Source: Vreelandella alkaliphila (GTDB lineage: Bacteria > Pseudomonadota > Gammaproteobacteria > Pseudomonadales > Halomonadaceae). From it: a DNA stretch of 64,000 nt. Of this stretch, positions 55,043-64,000 are shown one piece after another. The translations under genes and the position numbers were made by a program. The stretch is taken from positions 1 to 64,000 of the forward strand of contig NZ_JABASV010000015.1 in NCBI RefSeq assembly GCF_016107625.1. The letters are read 5' to 3'. The notes under the pieces were generated by a model that was not told where the DNA came from, did not search any database, and worked only from the letters and a program-made list of their open reading frames with translations. Position 1 is the first letter of the stretch; each line of letters begins with the position of its first letter.

Positions 55043-57682
55043 CTACGCCGTGGTGGACTCAAGAAAGTCCTGGGCGAAACGCTGCAAGACCCCACCGGCA
55101 GAGTAAATCGTGACCTCTTCGGCGGTATCAATACGGCAGATCACCGGCACACGTTCAGTGGTACCACTTTGACGATGAATAACCAGCGTCAGCTTGGCGC
55201 GGGGCTGAGGAGTGCCTTCTACGTCGAAGACTTCCGTACCGTCCAGCGCCAAGGTTTTACGTGTGGTGCCCTCTTCAAACTGCAGCGGCATCACGCCCAT
55301 ACCAATTAAATTGGTACGGTGAATACGCTCAAAGCCTTCAGCCACAATGGCTTCAACACCCGCTAGCGCAACACCTTTCGCCGCCCAGTCACGCGAGGAA
55401 CCCTGACCATAATCCGCACCGGCAATAATAATCAGCGGCTGTTTACGTGCCATATACGTTTCAATGGCTTCCCACATCCGCGTCACGGTGCCTTCTGGCT
55501 CAACACGTGCCAACGACCCCTGCAGCACTTTGCCCTGCTCGTCGTGCACCATTTCATTAAACAGCTTCGGGTTCGCCAATGTCGCCCGTTGGGCAGTTAA
55601 ATGATCGCCGCGGTGGGTCGCGTAGGAGTTAAAGTCCTCCTCAGGCAGGCCCATCTTGTGCAGATACTCACCTGCTGCACTGTCCAGCATAATCGCGTTA
55701 GAAGGCGACAAATGGTCGGTGGTGATATTGTCCGGCAAAATCGCCAACGGACGCATACCTTTCAAACCACGTTCGGCAGCCATATTGCCCTCCCAGTAGG
55801 GAGGCCGACGAATATAGGTGCTCTGGGGCCGCCATTCGTAAAGCGGGCTGACCTGAACGCGCGCGCTCTTGTCGAGGTCGAACATCGGGATATAGGTCTG
55901 ACGGAACTGCTCCGGCTTCACGGAAGCCTTCACAATCGCATCGATTTCGCTATCGTCGGGCCAGATATCTTTTAGCGTGACTGGGTTTCCATCATGGTCG
56001 GTGCCCAATACGTCTTTCTCAATATCAAAGCGAATCGTGCCAGCAATTGCGTAGGCAACCACTAAGGGCGGCGATGCCAGAAATGCCTGCTTCGCATAGG
56101 GGTGAATGCGCCCGTCAAAGTTTCGGTTACCGGAAAGTACCGCTGTGGCGTATAGATCACGGTCGATAATTTCTTTCTGGATGACCGGATCTAACGCACC
56201 GGACATGCCGTTACAGGTTGTACAGGCGTACGCCACGACACCAAAGCCAAGTGTTTCCAGCTCATCCATCAGCTTGGCTTCTTCCAGATACATCTTGACG
56301 GTTTTCGACCCCGGCGCCAGCGACGACTTAACCCACGGTTTGCGGGTTAACCCTAAGCGGTTAGCATTGCGAGCAATTAAGCCAGCTGCCACCATATTGC
56401 GCGGGTTAGAGGTATTCGTGCAGCTGGTAATCGCGGCGATAATCACCGCACCATCTGGCATTCTACCTGCTTGCTCGTCGGCCCTTGCTTTATCCAGGTC
56501 GATCGCGATACCGCGCTGGGCCAGCTCCGAGGTGGGCAAATGAGCATGAGGGTTGGAAGGCCCTGCCAAGGTGCGATTAACGCTTGAAAGATCAAAGCGC
56601 AGTATCCGCTCATACTCAGCAGTTTTTAGACTATCGGCCCATAGCCCTGTGTGCTTGGCATAGGCTTCAACCAGAGCAACCTGCTCATCCTCACGCCCCG
56701 TGAGCTTGAGGTAATCAATGGTTTGGTTGTCGATGTAGAACATCGCCGCCGTGGCGCCGTACTCTGGCGTCATGTTGGAAATGGTCGCCCGGTCGCCTAC
56801 GGTTAACGCGTCGGCACCTTCTCCGTAAAACTCCAGGTAGGCACCGACGACGCGCTCTTTACGTAGAAACTCGGTAATCGCCAACACCATATCGGTGCTG
56901 GTAATGCCTGGCTGCAGTTTGCCAGAGAGCTCTACGCCAACGATATCCGGCAGGCGCATCATCGAGGCACGGCCCAGCATCACGCTTTCGGCTTCAAGAC
57001 CACCCACACCAACGGAAATAACACCCAGCGCATCAACCATCGGCGTGTGACTATCGGTGCCCACACAGGTGTCTGGATAAGCAATACGCACGCCTTGCTC
57101 ATCAGGGCGGCACTGCACCACCGGCGACATTTTCTCCAGATTGATCTGGTGCATAATGCCGTTGCCCGGAGGAATAACATCAACGTTCTCAAATGCCACT
57201 TTGGTCCAGTTAATGAAATGGAAGCGGTCATCGTTACGGCGATCTTCTACCTGGCGGTTTTTTTCGAACGCGTCTTTCTCAAACCCAGCGTGCTCAACGG
57301 CCAATGAGTGATCAACAATCAGCTGTGTAGGTACCACAGGATTCACTTTAGCCGGATCACCGCCCTTCTCAGCGATGGCATCCCTTAGGCCAGCAAGGTC
57401 GACTAACGCGGTCTGTCCCAGGATGTCATGGCACACAACGCGTGCCGGGTACCAAGGAAAATCTAAATCTTGCTTGCGCTCGATGAGCTGCTTCAGTGCG
57501 TCGGTTAACAGCGTTGGATCGCAGCGGCGTACCAACTGCTCAGCCAACACTCTGGACGTGTAGGGCAGCGTCGCGTAGGCGCCGGGCTTGATATCTTCAA
57601 CGGCTTGATGCGCGTCGAAGTAATCTACCGGAGCACCCTCTGCCGTCACGCCTGGCAGCGGCTTACGATAATTCGTGTTCAT
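55043..57682 (-). CDS. acnD: Fe/S-dependent 2-methylisocitrate dehydratase AcnD (879 aa)
   Basis: Aconitase-like enzyme of propionate catabolism that dehydrates 2-methylcitrate. Iron-sulfur ligands lie in TSCTNTSNP and ACTTCNGMSG; the C-terminal swivel domain contains GADYGQGSSRDWAAKG. The ATG at 57682 with GAGAGG was chosen over one 12 nt upstream. It works together with PrpF in place of PrpD, and follows prpC by 32 nt. Confidence 0.96.
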   Translation of the reverse strand: MNTNYRKPLPGVTAEGAPVDYFDAHQAVEDIKPGAYATLPYTSRVLAEQLVRRCDPTLLTDALKQLIERKQDLDFPWYPARVVCHDILGQTALVDLAGLRDAIAEKGGDPAKVNPVVPTQLIVDHSLAVEHAGFEKDAFEKNRQVEDRRNDDRFHFINWTKVAFENVDVIPPGNGIMHQINLEKMSPVVQCRPDEQGVRIAYPDTCVGTDSHTPMVDALGVISVGVGGLEAESVMLGRASMMRLPDIVGVELSGKLQPGITSTDMVLAITEFLRKERVVGAYLEFYGEGADALTVGDRATISNMTPEYGATAAMFYIDNQTIDYLKLTGREDEQVALVEAYAKHTGLWADSLKTAEYERILRFDLSSVNRTLAGPSNPHAHLPTSELAQRGIAIDLDKARADEQAGRMPDGAVIIAAITSCTNTSNPRNMVAAGLIARNANRLGLTRKPWVKSSLAPGSKTVKMYLEEAKLMDELETLGFGVVAYACTTCNGMSGALDPVIQKEIIDRDLYATAVLSGNRNFDGRIHPYAKQAFLASPPLVVAYAIAGTIRFDIEKDVLGTDHDGNPVTLKDIWPDDSEIDAIVKASVKPEQFRQTYIPMFDLDKSARVQVSPLYEWRPQSTYIRRPPYWEGNMAAERGLKGMRPLAILPDNITTDHLSPSNAIMLDSAAGEYLHKMGLPEEDFNSYATHRGDHLTAQRATLANPKLFNEMVHDEQGKVLQGSLARVEPEGTVTRMWEAIETYMARKQPLIIIAGADYGQGSSRDWAAKGVALAGVEAIVAEGFERIHRTNLIGMGVMPLQFEEGTTRKTLALDGTEVFDVEGTPQPRAKLTLVIHRQSGTTERVPVICRIDTAEEVTIYSAGGVLQRFAQDFLESTTA

Positions 57683-57714
57683 AATGCCTCTCATTAATCA
57701 CGGTCCGTTAAGGG

Positions 57715-58842
57715 TTAGTCACGCGCTTCGATGGGCACCCACTCGCTCTTCTCAGGACCAGTGTAGTCGGCGCTGGGGCGAATAATGCGGTTATTGGCGC
57801 GCTGCTCAAACACATGCGCTGCCCATCCCGTTAAACGGGACATGACGAAGATTGGCGTGAACAGTTTGGTCGGAATATCCATGAAGTGGTAAGCACTGGC
57901 ATGGAAGAAGTCCGCATTGCAGAAAAGCTTCTTCTCGCGCCACATAACTTCTTCACAGCGCACAGAAACGGGATAAAGCACACTATCGCCAACGTCTTCA
58001 GAAAGCTTCTTCGACCACTCTTTGATAATTTCATTACGCGGGTCAGACTCGCGATAAATTGCATGACCAAAGCCCATGATTTTCTCTTTGCGCTCAAGCA
58101 TACCGAGCATTTCACGCTCGGCTTCTTCCGGCGAAGCCCAGTTCTCGATCATCGCCATGGCCGCTTCGTTAGCACCGCCATGCAGCGGGCCACGCAACGA
58201 ACCAATCGCGCCGGTAACACAGGAGTGCATATCGGAAAGCGTCGAGGCACACACCCGCGCCGTAAACGTTGAAGCATTGAACTCATGCTCGGCGTATAGA
58301 ATCAGCGATACGTTCATAACCCGCGCATGCAGCTCAGAAGCAGGCTCACCACGCAGCATATGCAAGAAGTGACCGCCTACCGAGGCATCGTCAGTTTCAG
58401 TATCAATACGAACGCCGTCATGGCTAAAGCGGTACCAGTAACAAATAATCGAGGGCAGTACCGCTAGCAGTCGATCAGAAACATCCTGCTGCTGGTCAAA
58501 ACTCTCTTCTGTCTCCAGGTTACCCAGCATGGAGGTACCGGTGCGCATAACATCCATCGGGTGCGCATCTTTGGGAATTTGCTCCAGTACGGTTTTCAAA
58601 GCATCGGGTAAGCCACGCAGCCCCTTCAGCTTGGTAATGTAGCTATCAAGCTCGGCTTGATTGGGCAGCTTGCCTTTCAGTAATAAATACGCGACTTCTT
58701 CAAACTTCGCCTTTTCGGCCAGCTCTTTGATATCAAAACCACGGTAGGTTAATCCGGAACCCGTTTTACCCACCGTACACAGCGCTGTAGTACCGGCGCT
58801 TTGCCCACGGAGTCCTGCGCTGTTTTGCGGTTTGTCAGCCAT
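57715..58842 (-). CDS. prpC: 2-methylcitrate synthase PrpC (375 aa)
   Basis: Condenses propionyl-CoA with oxaloacetate. Citrate synthase fold with catalytic histidines in GPLHGGANE and GFGHAIYRESDPR and the aspartate later in CNADFFHASAYHF. The short N-terminus and about 375 residues fit methylcitrate synthase rather than hexameric GltA. ATG with AGGAG eight nt before. It lies between prpB and acnD in the operon. Confidence 0.95.
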   Translation of the reverse strand: MADKPQNSAGLRGQSAGTTALCTVGKTGSGLTYRGFDIKELAEKAKFEEVAYLLLKGKLPNQAELDSYITKLKGLRGLPDALKTVLEQIPKDAHPMDVMRTGTSMLGNLETEESFDQQQDVSDRLLAVLPSIICYWYRFSHDGVRIDTETDDASVGGHFLHMLRGEPASELHARVMNVSLILYAEHEFNASTFTARVCASTLSDMHSCVTGAIGSLRGPLHGGANEAAMAMIENWASPEEAEREMLGMLERKEKIMGFGHAIYRESDPRNEIIKEWSKKLSEDVGDSVLYPVSVRCEEVMWREKKLFCNADFFHASAYHFMDIPTKLFTPIFVMSRLTGWAAHVFEQRANNRIIRPSADYTGPEKSEWVPIEARD

Positions 58843-58899
58843 GTCGTGTCTCCTGTTAGCTCTTTTTATATGTTTTAGTATTGATAGTATTAACGGGGA

Positions 58900-59796
58900 T
58901 TAAGCGTCTTTTTGCTCAGCAAATAGCGCGTCGAGCTTTTGCTCGAAATCGTGATAATTTAAAAAGTCGTACAGCTCATCGCGAGTCTGCATGGTATCGA
59001 CCACCTCTTTTTGATGACCGTTATCTAAAATGCTCTGATACACCTTCAATGCGGCAGCATTCATAGCGCGGAAGGCAGACAGCGGATATAGCACCATGCG
59101 ACACCCCACCTCACCCAGTTCCTGCTGAGAGAACAACGGCGTTGCGCCAAACTCAGTGATGTTGGCCAGTATTGGCGCATTCACGCGCGAACAGAACGCA
59201 CGATAATCATCCAGGGTGTGCACGGCTTCGGCGAAGATTGCATCCGCACCCGCCTCCACACAGGCATTAGCACGCTCGATGGCGGCGTCTAAGCCCTCTT
59301 TCTGGAATGCATCGGTACGCGCAATCAGATAGAAATCGGGATCAAGTTTGGCATCTGCCGCGGCTTTGATGCGGTCAACCATTTCCTGCTGGGACACAAT
59401 GGCTTTGTTCGGGCGGTGGCCGCAGCGCTTTTGAGCCACTTGGTCTTCCAGGTGAACGGCAGCAACGCCTGCGCGCTGCATCTCTTTAACGGTACGCGAA
59501 ATATTAAAAGCACCGCCCCATCCCGTATCGATATCTACCAGCAGCGGAAGGTCGGTCGCGCCGCAGATACGATGTGCATCTTCCACCACGTCGTTCATGC
59601 TGGTCATACCCAAGTCCGGCAAGCCAAAAGACGCGTTAGCCACGCCGCCGCCCGACAGATAAATCGCTTGGTGGCCTACTCGCTCGGCCATCATCGCGGT
59701 ATACGCGTTAATCGTGCCTAGAATCGGTAAAGGGCGGTTCGCGTCTAGCGCAGCACGAAAGCGAGCACCTGGCGTGAGAGTAGATAAAGTGGACAT
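58900..59796 (-). CDS. prpB: 2-methylisocitrate lyase PrpB (298 aa)
   Basis: Cleaves 2-methylisocitrate to pyruvate and succinate. Isocitrate-lyase superfamily with metal-binding [11 protein letters not shown] and the active-site Cys125 in KRCGHRPNK. The ATG at 59796 was chosen because AGGAG is 8 nt upstream; the ATG at 59802 is too close to it. It lies 43 nt after gntR as the first catabolic gene of the operon. Confidence 0.96.
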   Translation of the reverse strand: MSTLSTLTPGARFRAALDANRPLPILGTINAYTAMMAERVGHQAIYLSGGGVANASFGLPDLGMTSMNDVVEDAHRICGATDLPLLVDIDTGWGGAFNISRTVKEMQRAGVAAVHLEDQVAQKRCGHRPNKAIVSQQEMVDRIKAAADAKLDPDFYLIARTDAFQKEGLDAAIERANACVEAGADAIFAEAVHTLDDYRAFCSRVNAPILANITEFGATPLFSQQELGEVGCRMVLYPLSAFRAMNAAALKVYQSILDNGHQKEVVDTMQTRDELYDFLNYHDFEQKLDALFAEQKDA

Positions 59797-59839
59797 TGGC
59801 ATTGCTCCTTTAAAAGGCTTGGCGGATAGGCGTAACGAA

Positions 59840-60583
59840 CTAATCCGCTGATGACGTTGATTGTTGTTCAAGAACAGCAGCGTAACGGTCGGCGACGTTG
59901 GCTCGGGAAGCGCTAACGTGGCGGCGCATCAGCAACTCCGCCAACTCGGCATCTCCGGCTTCAATGGCATCTACAATACGATGGTGCTCGACAAAGGCGA
60001 GCTGGGGCCGCTTACCGCTGGCGCTGAACTGGGTACGGTAAAGACGCACTAAGTAGTAGAGATCATCGCAAAGCAGGTTCATCAGCATTTTGTTATGGCT
60101 GCCTTGAACAATGCGATAGTGGAAGTCGAGATCGCCTTCGCGCTGATAGTAAGCTTCGCCACGCTTGAGATCTGCCTGGCCTTCGTGAAGGGCCAACACC
60201 TCGCGCAGCCCTTTAATCTCCTCGGCAGACATATGCTCAGCGGCCAAGCGGGCTGCCATGCTCTCAAGCGCTTCGCGCACATCAAACAACTCAAGCAGCT
60301 CTTTCATTGAGAGTTTGACAACGCGAGCGCCAACGTGAGGAACACGCTCAATTAGACGGTGCGCTTCTAAACGCCGCATGGCTTCACGCAACGGACCGCG
60401 AGAGATACCGTACGTTTTAGAAAGCCCCGGCTCGGTAATTTTGCTGCCCGGCGCCAGCTCTCCACGCACAATAGCGTCTTGAAGCTGGTGAAAGACCCGC
60501 TCAGCCAGCGTTCGGACTTCTGGCGAGGTCTGATCACTGGGCGAATCAGCTGTAGAACGAGAAAGAGTAGCAAGTGAGGTCAT
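59840..60583 (-). CDS. GntR-family (FCD) regulator of the prp operon (247 aa)
   Basis: N-terminal winged helix ([59 protein letters not shown]) and an all-helical FCD ligand domain. As first gene of gntR-prpB-prpC-acnD it probably senses a methylcitrate-cycle intermediate. The ATG at 60583 lies 4 nt after a 14-bp perfect palindrome, so the protein likely represses its own operon by binding over the ribosome-site region. Longer frames upstream lack support. Confidence 0.9.
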   Translation of the reverse strand: MTSLATLSRSTADSPSDQTSPEVRTLAERVFHQLQDAIVRGELAPGSKITEPGLSKTYGISRGPLREAMRRLEAHRLIERVPHVGARVVKLSMKELLELFDVREALESMAARLAAEHMSAEEIKGLREVLALHEGQADLKRGEAYYQREGDLDFHYRIVQGSHNKMLMNLLCDDLYYLVRLYRTQFSASGKRPQLAFVEHHRIVDAIEAGDAELAELLMRRHVSASRANVADRYAAVLEQQSTSSAD

Positions 60584-60587
60584 GGCT

Positions 60588-60601
60588 AATTGTCGACAAT
60601 T
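60588..60601. promoter_or_regulatory. GntR operator 1, perfect palindrome
   Basis: AATTGTCGACAATT, directly upstream of the gntR start codon. Its TTGTC-GACAA core has the symmetry of GntR/FadR-type operators. Confidence 0.7.
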
Positions 60602-60703
60602 ATGGGGTAGGAGAACTTTAGCCCGCCACATTTGTGCCGTCAACTAGTCAAAATGGTCGATTTTATTCACCTTTCGTGTAACCCAGCCATTTATTCTTGG
60701 GTT

Positions 60704-60715
60704 AATGTCAACAAT
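60704..60715. promoter_or_regulatory. GntR operator 2, imperfect copy
   Basis: AATGTCAACAAT, 10 of 12 positions matching ATTGTCGACAAT, about 115 bp upstream of operator 1 in the gntR/pabB spacer. Confidence 0.45.
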
Positions 60716-60835
60716 CATGCTCTTTCCGTTAACTGTGTTTAACCTACCGTGAGAAAGACGTCAGTGGTTAACACTGGTGTCATCAATTAACGACCTCTAG
60801 AATGCGTTGCCTTCCATCGGCCTGGCGTTTGCTTC

Positions 60836-62194
60836 ATGACATCGGCGTTGACCATTAAAGCCCTGCCCTACTCTCCTACTCCACTGGAGATCTTTGCTCA
60901 CCTGCGAAAGCGTCATGGTGCGGTATTACTTGATAGCGGCCGCCCATCAGCAAACGGGCGCTACGACATTATCAGCAGTGATCCGTTAGCTACGCTAGAA
61001 GTCATGCCTGATGGACAAACTCACTTCACTTCAACGCAGCTGGACCTTCCTTCGGCACTCGCTGGGGATATGACCGCCCAGCAGCAATGGATGCTTGAAC
61101 AGCTACCCAGCACAGATTTCCCCAGCGAGCTGCCTTTTTTAGGCGGCCTGATGGGTTATTGGAGTTATGACCTAGGACGTAATAACCTCGCGATTCCCAG
61201 CCGCCACCCCAATGTTACCAATCTGCCATTGGCACGTTTGGGGCTTTACGACTGGTGCATTACCTTTGATCACGAAAAGCAGGCAACTTGGCTCATTGCA
61301 ACAGCAACTCGTCAACAGCAGGTCATGAAATGGCTAGCTCAGCCACCTGCCAGTGTTGATAAAGACTTTCACTTAACCAGCCCCTTTCAGGGCGAGCTAA
61401 GCCAAGCGGATTACACCGAACGTTTTAACTCTGTTCAACACTACATTCGTGCAGGTGACTGCTATCAAATTAACCTTGCTCAGCGGTTTACAGCGAGCTA
61501 TGAAGGCGATGAATGGCAGGCTTATCTACGCCTTCGTAAGGCAACGCCGACGCCCTTCTCAGGCTTTATGGCCTGGGAAAACCAGGCGGTACTCTCACTT
61601 TCCCCTGAACGCTTTATCCAGTGTAAAGACGGGCGAGTGGAAACGCGCCCAATTAAAGGCACACGACCACGCGGGAAGTCGCCGGAGGAGGATATCGCCC
61701 TAGCCGAACAGTTATTAAGCAGCACGAAAGACCGCGCGGAAAATGTCATGATTGTTGATTTGCTGCGCAATGACTTGGGAAGAGTATGCACTCCTGGGTC
61801 TATTCGTGTACCGCAGCTATGTCAGTTAGAGAGCTACCCCAACGTGCATCACCTGGTAAGCGTGGTTCAAGGTCAGCTCGCCAAACATCGCTCACCGCTA
61901 TCTCTGCTGACAGCAGCGTTTCCTGGCGGCTCTATTACTGGCGCGCCTAAAATACGCGCCATGCAAATTATCGACGAGCTGGAGCCTTGCCAACGCAGTG
62001 TCTATTGCGGAAGCCTGGGGTACATCGATAAACGGGGCAGCATGGACACATCAATTGCGATACGCACCATGGTGGCAGATGCAGGCAAGCTAAATGTTTG
62101 GGGCGGCGGCGGATTAGTAGCCGACTCTAGAGCAGACGAGGAGTATACAGAAACGCTGGATAAAATCCGCCATCTAATCGGCGCTTTGGAATAA
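60836..62194 (+). CDS. pabB: aminodeoxychorismate synthase component I (452 aa)
   Basis: Makes 4-amino-4-deoxychorismate for folate synthesis. The chorismate-binding domain starts near residue 190. The lysine in RPIKGTRPRG marks PabB (TrpE has Ala there), and ENVMIVDLLRNDLGRVC and GGSITGAPKIRAM are conserved. No clear ribosome site precedes the ATG. It shares the 250-bp upstream region with gntR. A GGGGC-TAA-GCCCC hairpin near 62255 may end its transcript. Confidence 0.93.
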   Translation: MTSALTIKALPYSPTPLEIFAHLRKRHGAVLLDSGRPSANGRYDIISSDPLATLEVMPDGQTHFTSTQLDLPSALAGDMTAQQQWMLEQLPSTDFPSELPFLGGLMGYWSYDLGRNNLAIPSRHPNVTNLPLARLGLYDWCITFDHEKQATWLIATATRQQQVMKWLAQPPASVDKDFHLTSPFQGELSQADYTERFNSVQHYIRAGDCYQINLAQRFTASYEGDEWQAYLRLRKATPTPFSGFMAWENQAVLSLSPERFIQCKDGRVETRPIKGTRPRGKSPEEDIALAEQLLSSTKDRAENVMIVDLLRNDLGRVCTPGSIRVPQLCQLESYPNVHHLVSVVQGQLAKHRSPLSLLTAAFPGGSITGAPKIRAMQIIDELEPCQRSVYCGSLGYIDKRGSMDTSIAIRTMVADAGKLNVWGGGGLVADSRADEEYTETLDKIRHLIGALE

Positions 62195-62309
62195 ATAACA
62201 AAATTCTTAAATCAAAAAGGAATATAAAAGCCAAACCAAACGGTATTGGGGCTAAGCCCCTCCTCTTTGATAGCCTAGTGTCATACTCGAACTTATGACA
62301 GGAGGCAGC

Positions 62310-62930
62310 ATGTCTTCAGCGCTTGACAGCATTAACCGTGATTTTGCCAATAATCCCCAAGATCTTATCAAGTGGGCGCTTAGCCAAGGCGAGCGGCCTA
62401 TTTGCACGACCAATTTTCGGCCGTTTGAGGCGGTGATTCTGCATATGGTCACTCAGGCACGTCCAGACATACCCATCGTATGGATGGATAGTGGCTATAA
62501 CACTGAGGCCACTTACCAATTCGCCGATGCCTTAATCCAGCGGCTGAACCTAAACATGGTCAGCTTTATTCCGCAGCGGACCCGTGCTCACCGTGAAGCG
62601 CTAGAGGGGGCAATGCCCAGCATTGACGACCCACGTCACGCAGCCTTCACTCAAGAAGTAAAGATTGAGCCGTTTGAGCGTGCCCTACGGGAAATGCAGC
62701 CGGATGTCTGGTTCACCGCCCTGCGGGCAGAGGACACCCCAGAGCGGGCCAAAATGCAGCCTGCCAGCCGTAACAGCGATGGCTTATTAAAAATTGCCCC
62801 GCTGCTGCAGTGGACAGCAAAAGATATGTACTACTACCTTGAGGCACACGACCTGCCCAACAACTTCGACTACTTCGACCCCACCAAGGTAGAAGACAAG
62901 CGTGAGTGTGGCCTGCATTTACAGCACTGA
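62310..62930 (+). CDS. cysH: phosphoadenosine phosphosulfate reductase CysH (206 aa)
   Basis: Reduces PAPS to sulfite with thioredoxin. The C-terminal catalytic motif KRECGLH has Cys200. The CC and CxxC cysteines of the APS-reducing, 4Fe-4S type are absent, so it is the PAPS type. ATG at 62310 with a strong GGAGG five nt upstream. It converges on cysB, its expected activator. Confidence 0.94.
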   Translation: MSSALDSINRDFANNPQDLIKWALSQGERPICTTNFRPFEAVILHMVTQARPDIPIVWMDSGYNTEATYQFADALIQRLNLNMVSFIPQRTRAHREALEGAMPSIDDPRHAAFTQEVKIEPFERALREMQPDVWFTALRAEDTPERAKMQPASRNSDGLLKIAPLLQWTAKDMYYYLEAHDLPNNFDYFDPTKVEDKRECGLHLQH

Positions 62931-62974
62931 GATAGAACGCCCAGCGCTGATTAATACAGAACTGGGATAGAAAT

Positions 62975-63015
62975 GGTGAATAGCGCCCAGACACCCACGT
63001 CAAGCGCTATTCACC
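62975..63015. terminator. hairpin between convergent cysH and cysB
   Basis: Perfect 12-bp arms GGTGAATAGCGC and GCGCTATTCACC with a 17-nt loop. There is no strong T-tract, but position between two convergent stops favours a bidirectional terminator. Confidence 0.55.
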
Positions 63016-63030
63016 CACTACTCGATGCTC

Positions 63031-64000
<970 letters not shown>

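Overview
The window reads as chromosomal DNA of a gammaproteobacterium. Its gene content (PrpF/AcnD methylcitrate route, SdhE-YgfX, LapA-LapB, GacA-UvrC-PgsA followed by tRNA-Gly, tRNA-Cys and tRNA-Leu, DnaX-YbaB-RecR, and a Pseudomonas-like order of transaldolase, STAS protein, phosphatase and MlaA) suits Halomonas or a close relative. That assignment is an inference from gene content; no rRNA or other species marker is present.

Layout. 0.2-6.8 kb is a fatty-acyl degradation cluster: acyl-CoA dehydrogenase, type-2 3-hydroxyacyl-CoA dehydrogenase (SDR), acyl-CoA ligase, TetR regulator and divergent thiolase. 6.8-14.7 kb is an arsenic island. It holds a chemoreceptor paired with a thioredoxin-type arsenate reductase, then arsH, acr3, a second flavin reductase, a glutaredoxin-type arsenate reductase and a small CC-motif protein, and, facing them, arsJ with its partner GAPDH. 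The same palindrome sits upstream of both halves, but no arsR gene is visible. 14.8-19.3 kb is pstSCAB with two Pho boxes, followed by a TauE-type permease and a Bcr/CflA exporter.

21.5-25.2 kb carries transaldolase and a regulatory pair (PP2C phosphatase with a degenerate receiver, plus a STAS protein) downstream of mlaA. 25.2-36 kb holds a KAS III-like synthase, HrpA, FadD (with a PsrA-type operator), a class II glutamine amidotransferase, a membrane protein, an S9 peptidase and a 55-residue protein of unknown function. 36.2-42.3 kb is a leftward housekeeping block: ycgN, acpH, ycgL, rnd, recR, ybaB, dnaX (with an E. coli-like frameshift site) and grxD.

42.5-53.6 kb contains argF, tRNA-Ala, gacA-uvrC-pgsA, three tRNAs plus a decayed tRNA-Gly copy, nadB, ygfX/sdhE, ihfB, lapAB, pyrF and a ComEA-like protein. 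53.7-60.6 kb is the 2-methylcitrate operon under a GntR regulator. 60.8-64 kb holds pabB, cysH and the start-truncated cysB at the right edge.

The most interesting parts are the arsenic island with its coupled chemoreceptor and shared operator, the dnaX frameshift signal beside a 13-copy hexanucleotide repeat, the two PsrA-type operators, the small TIWD-repeat protein behind a 41-bp perfect palindrome, and the tRNA-Gly pseudogene.
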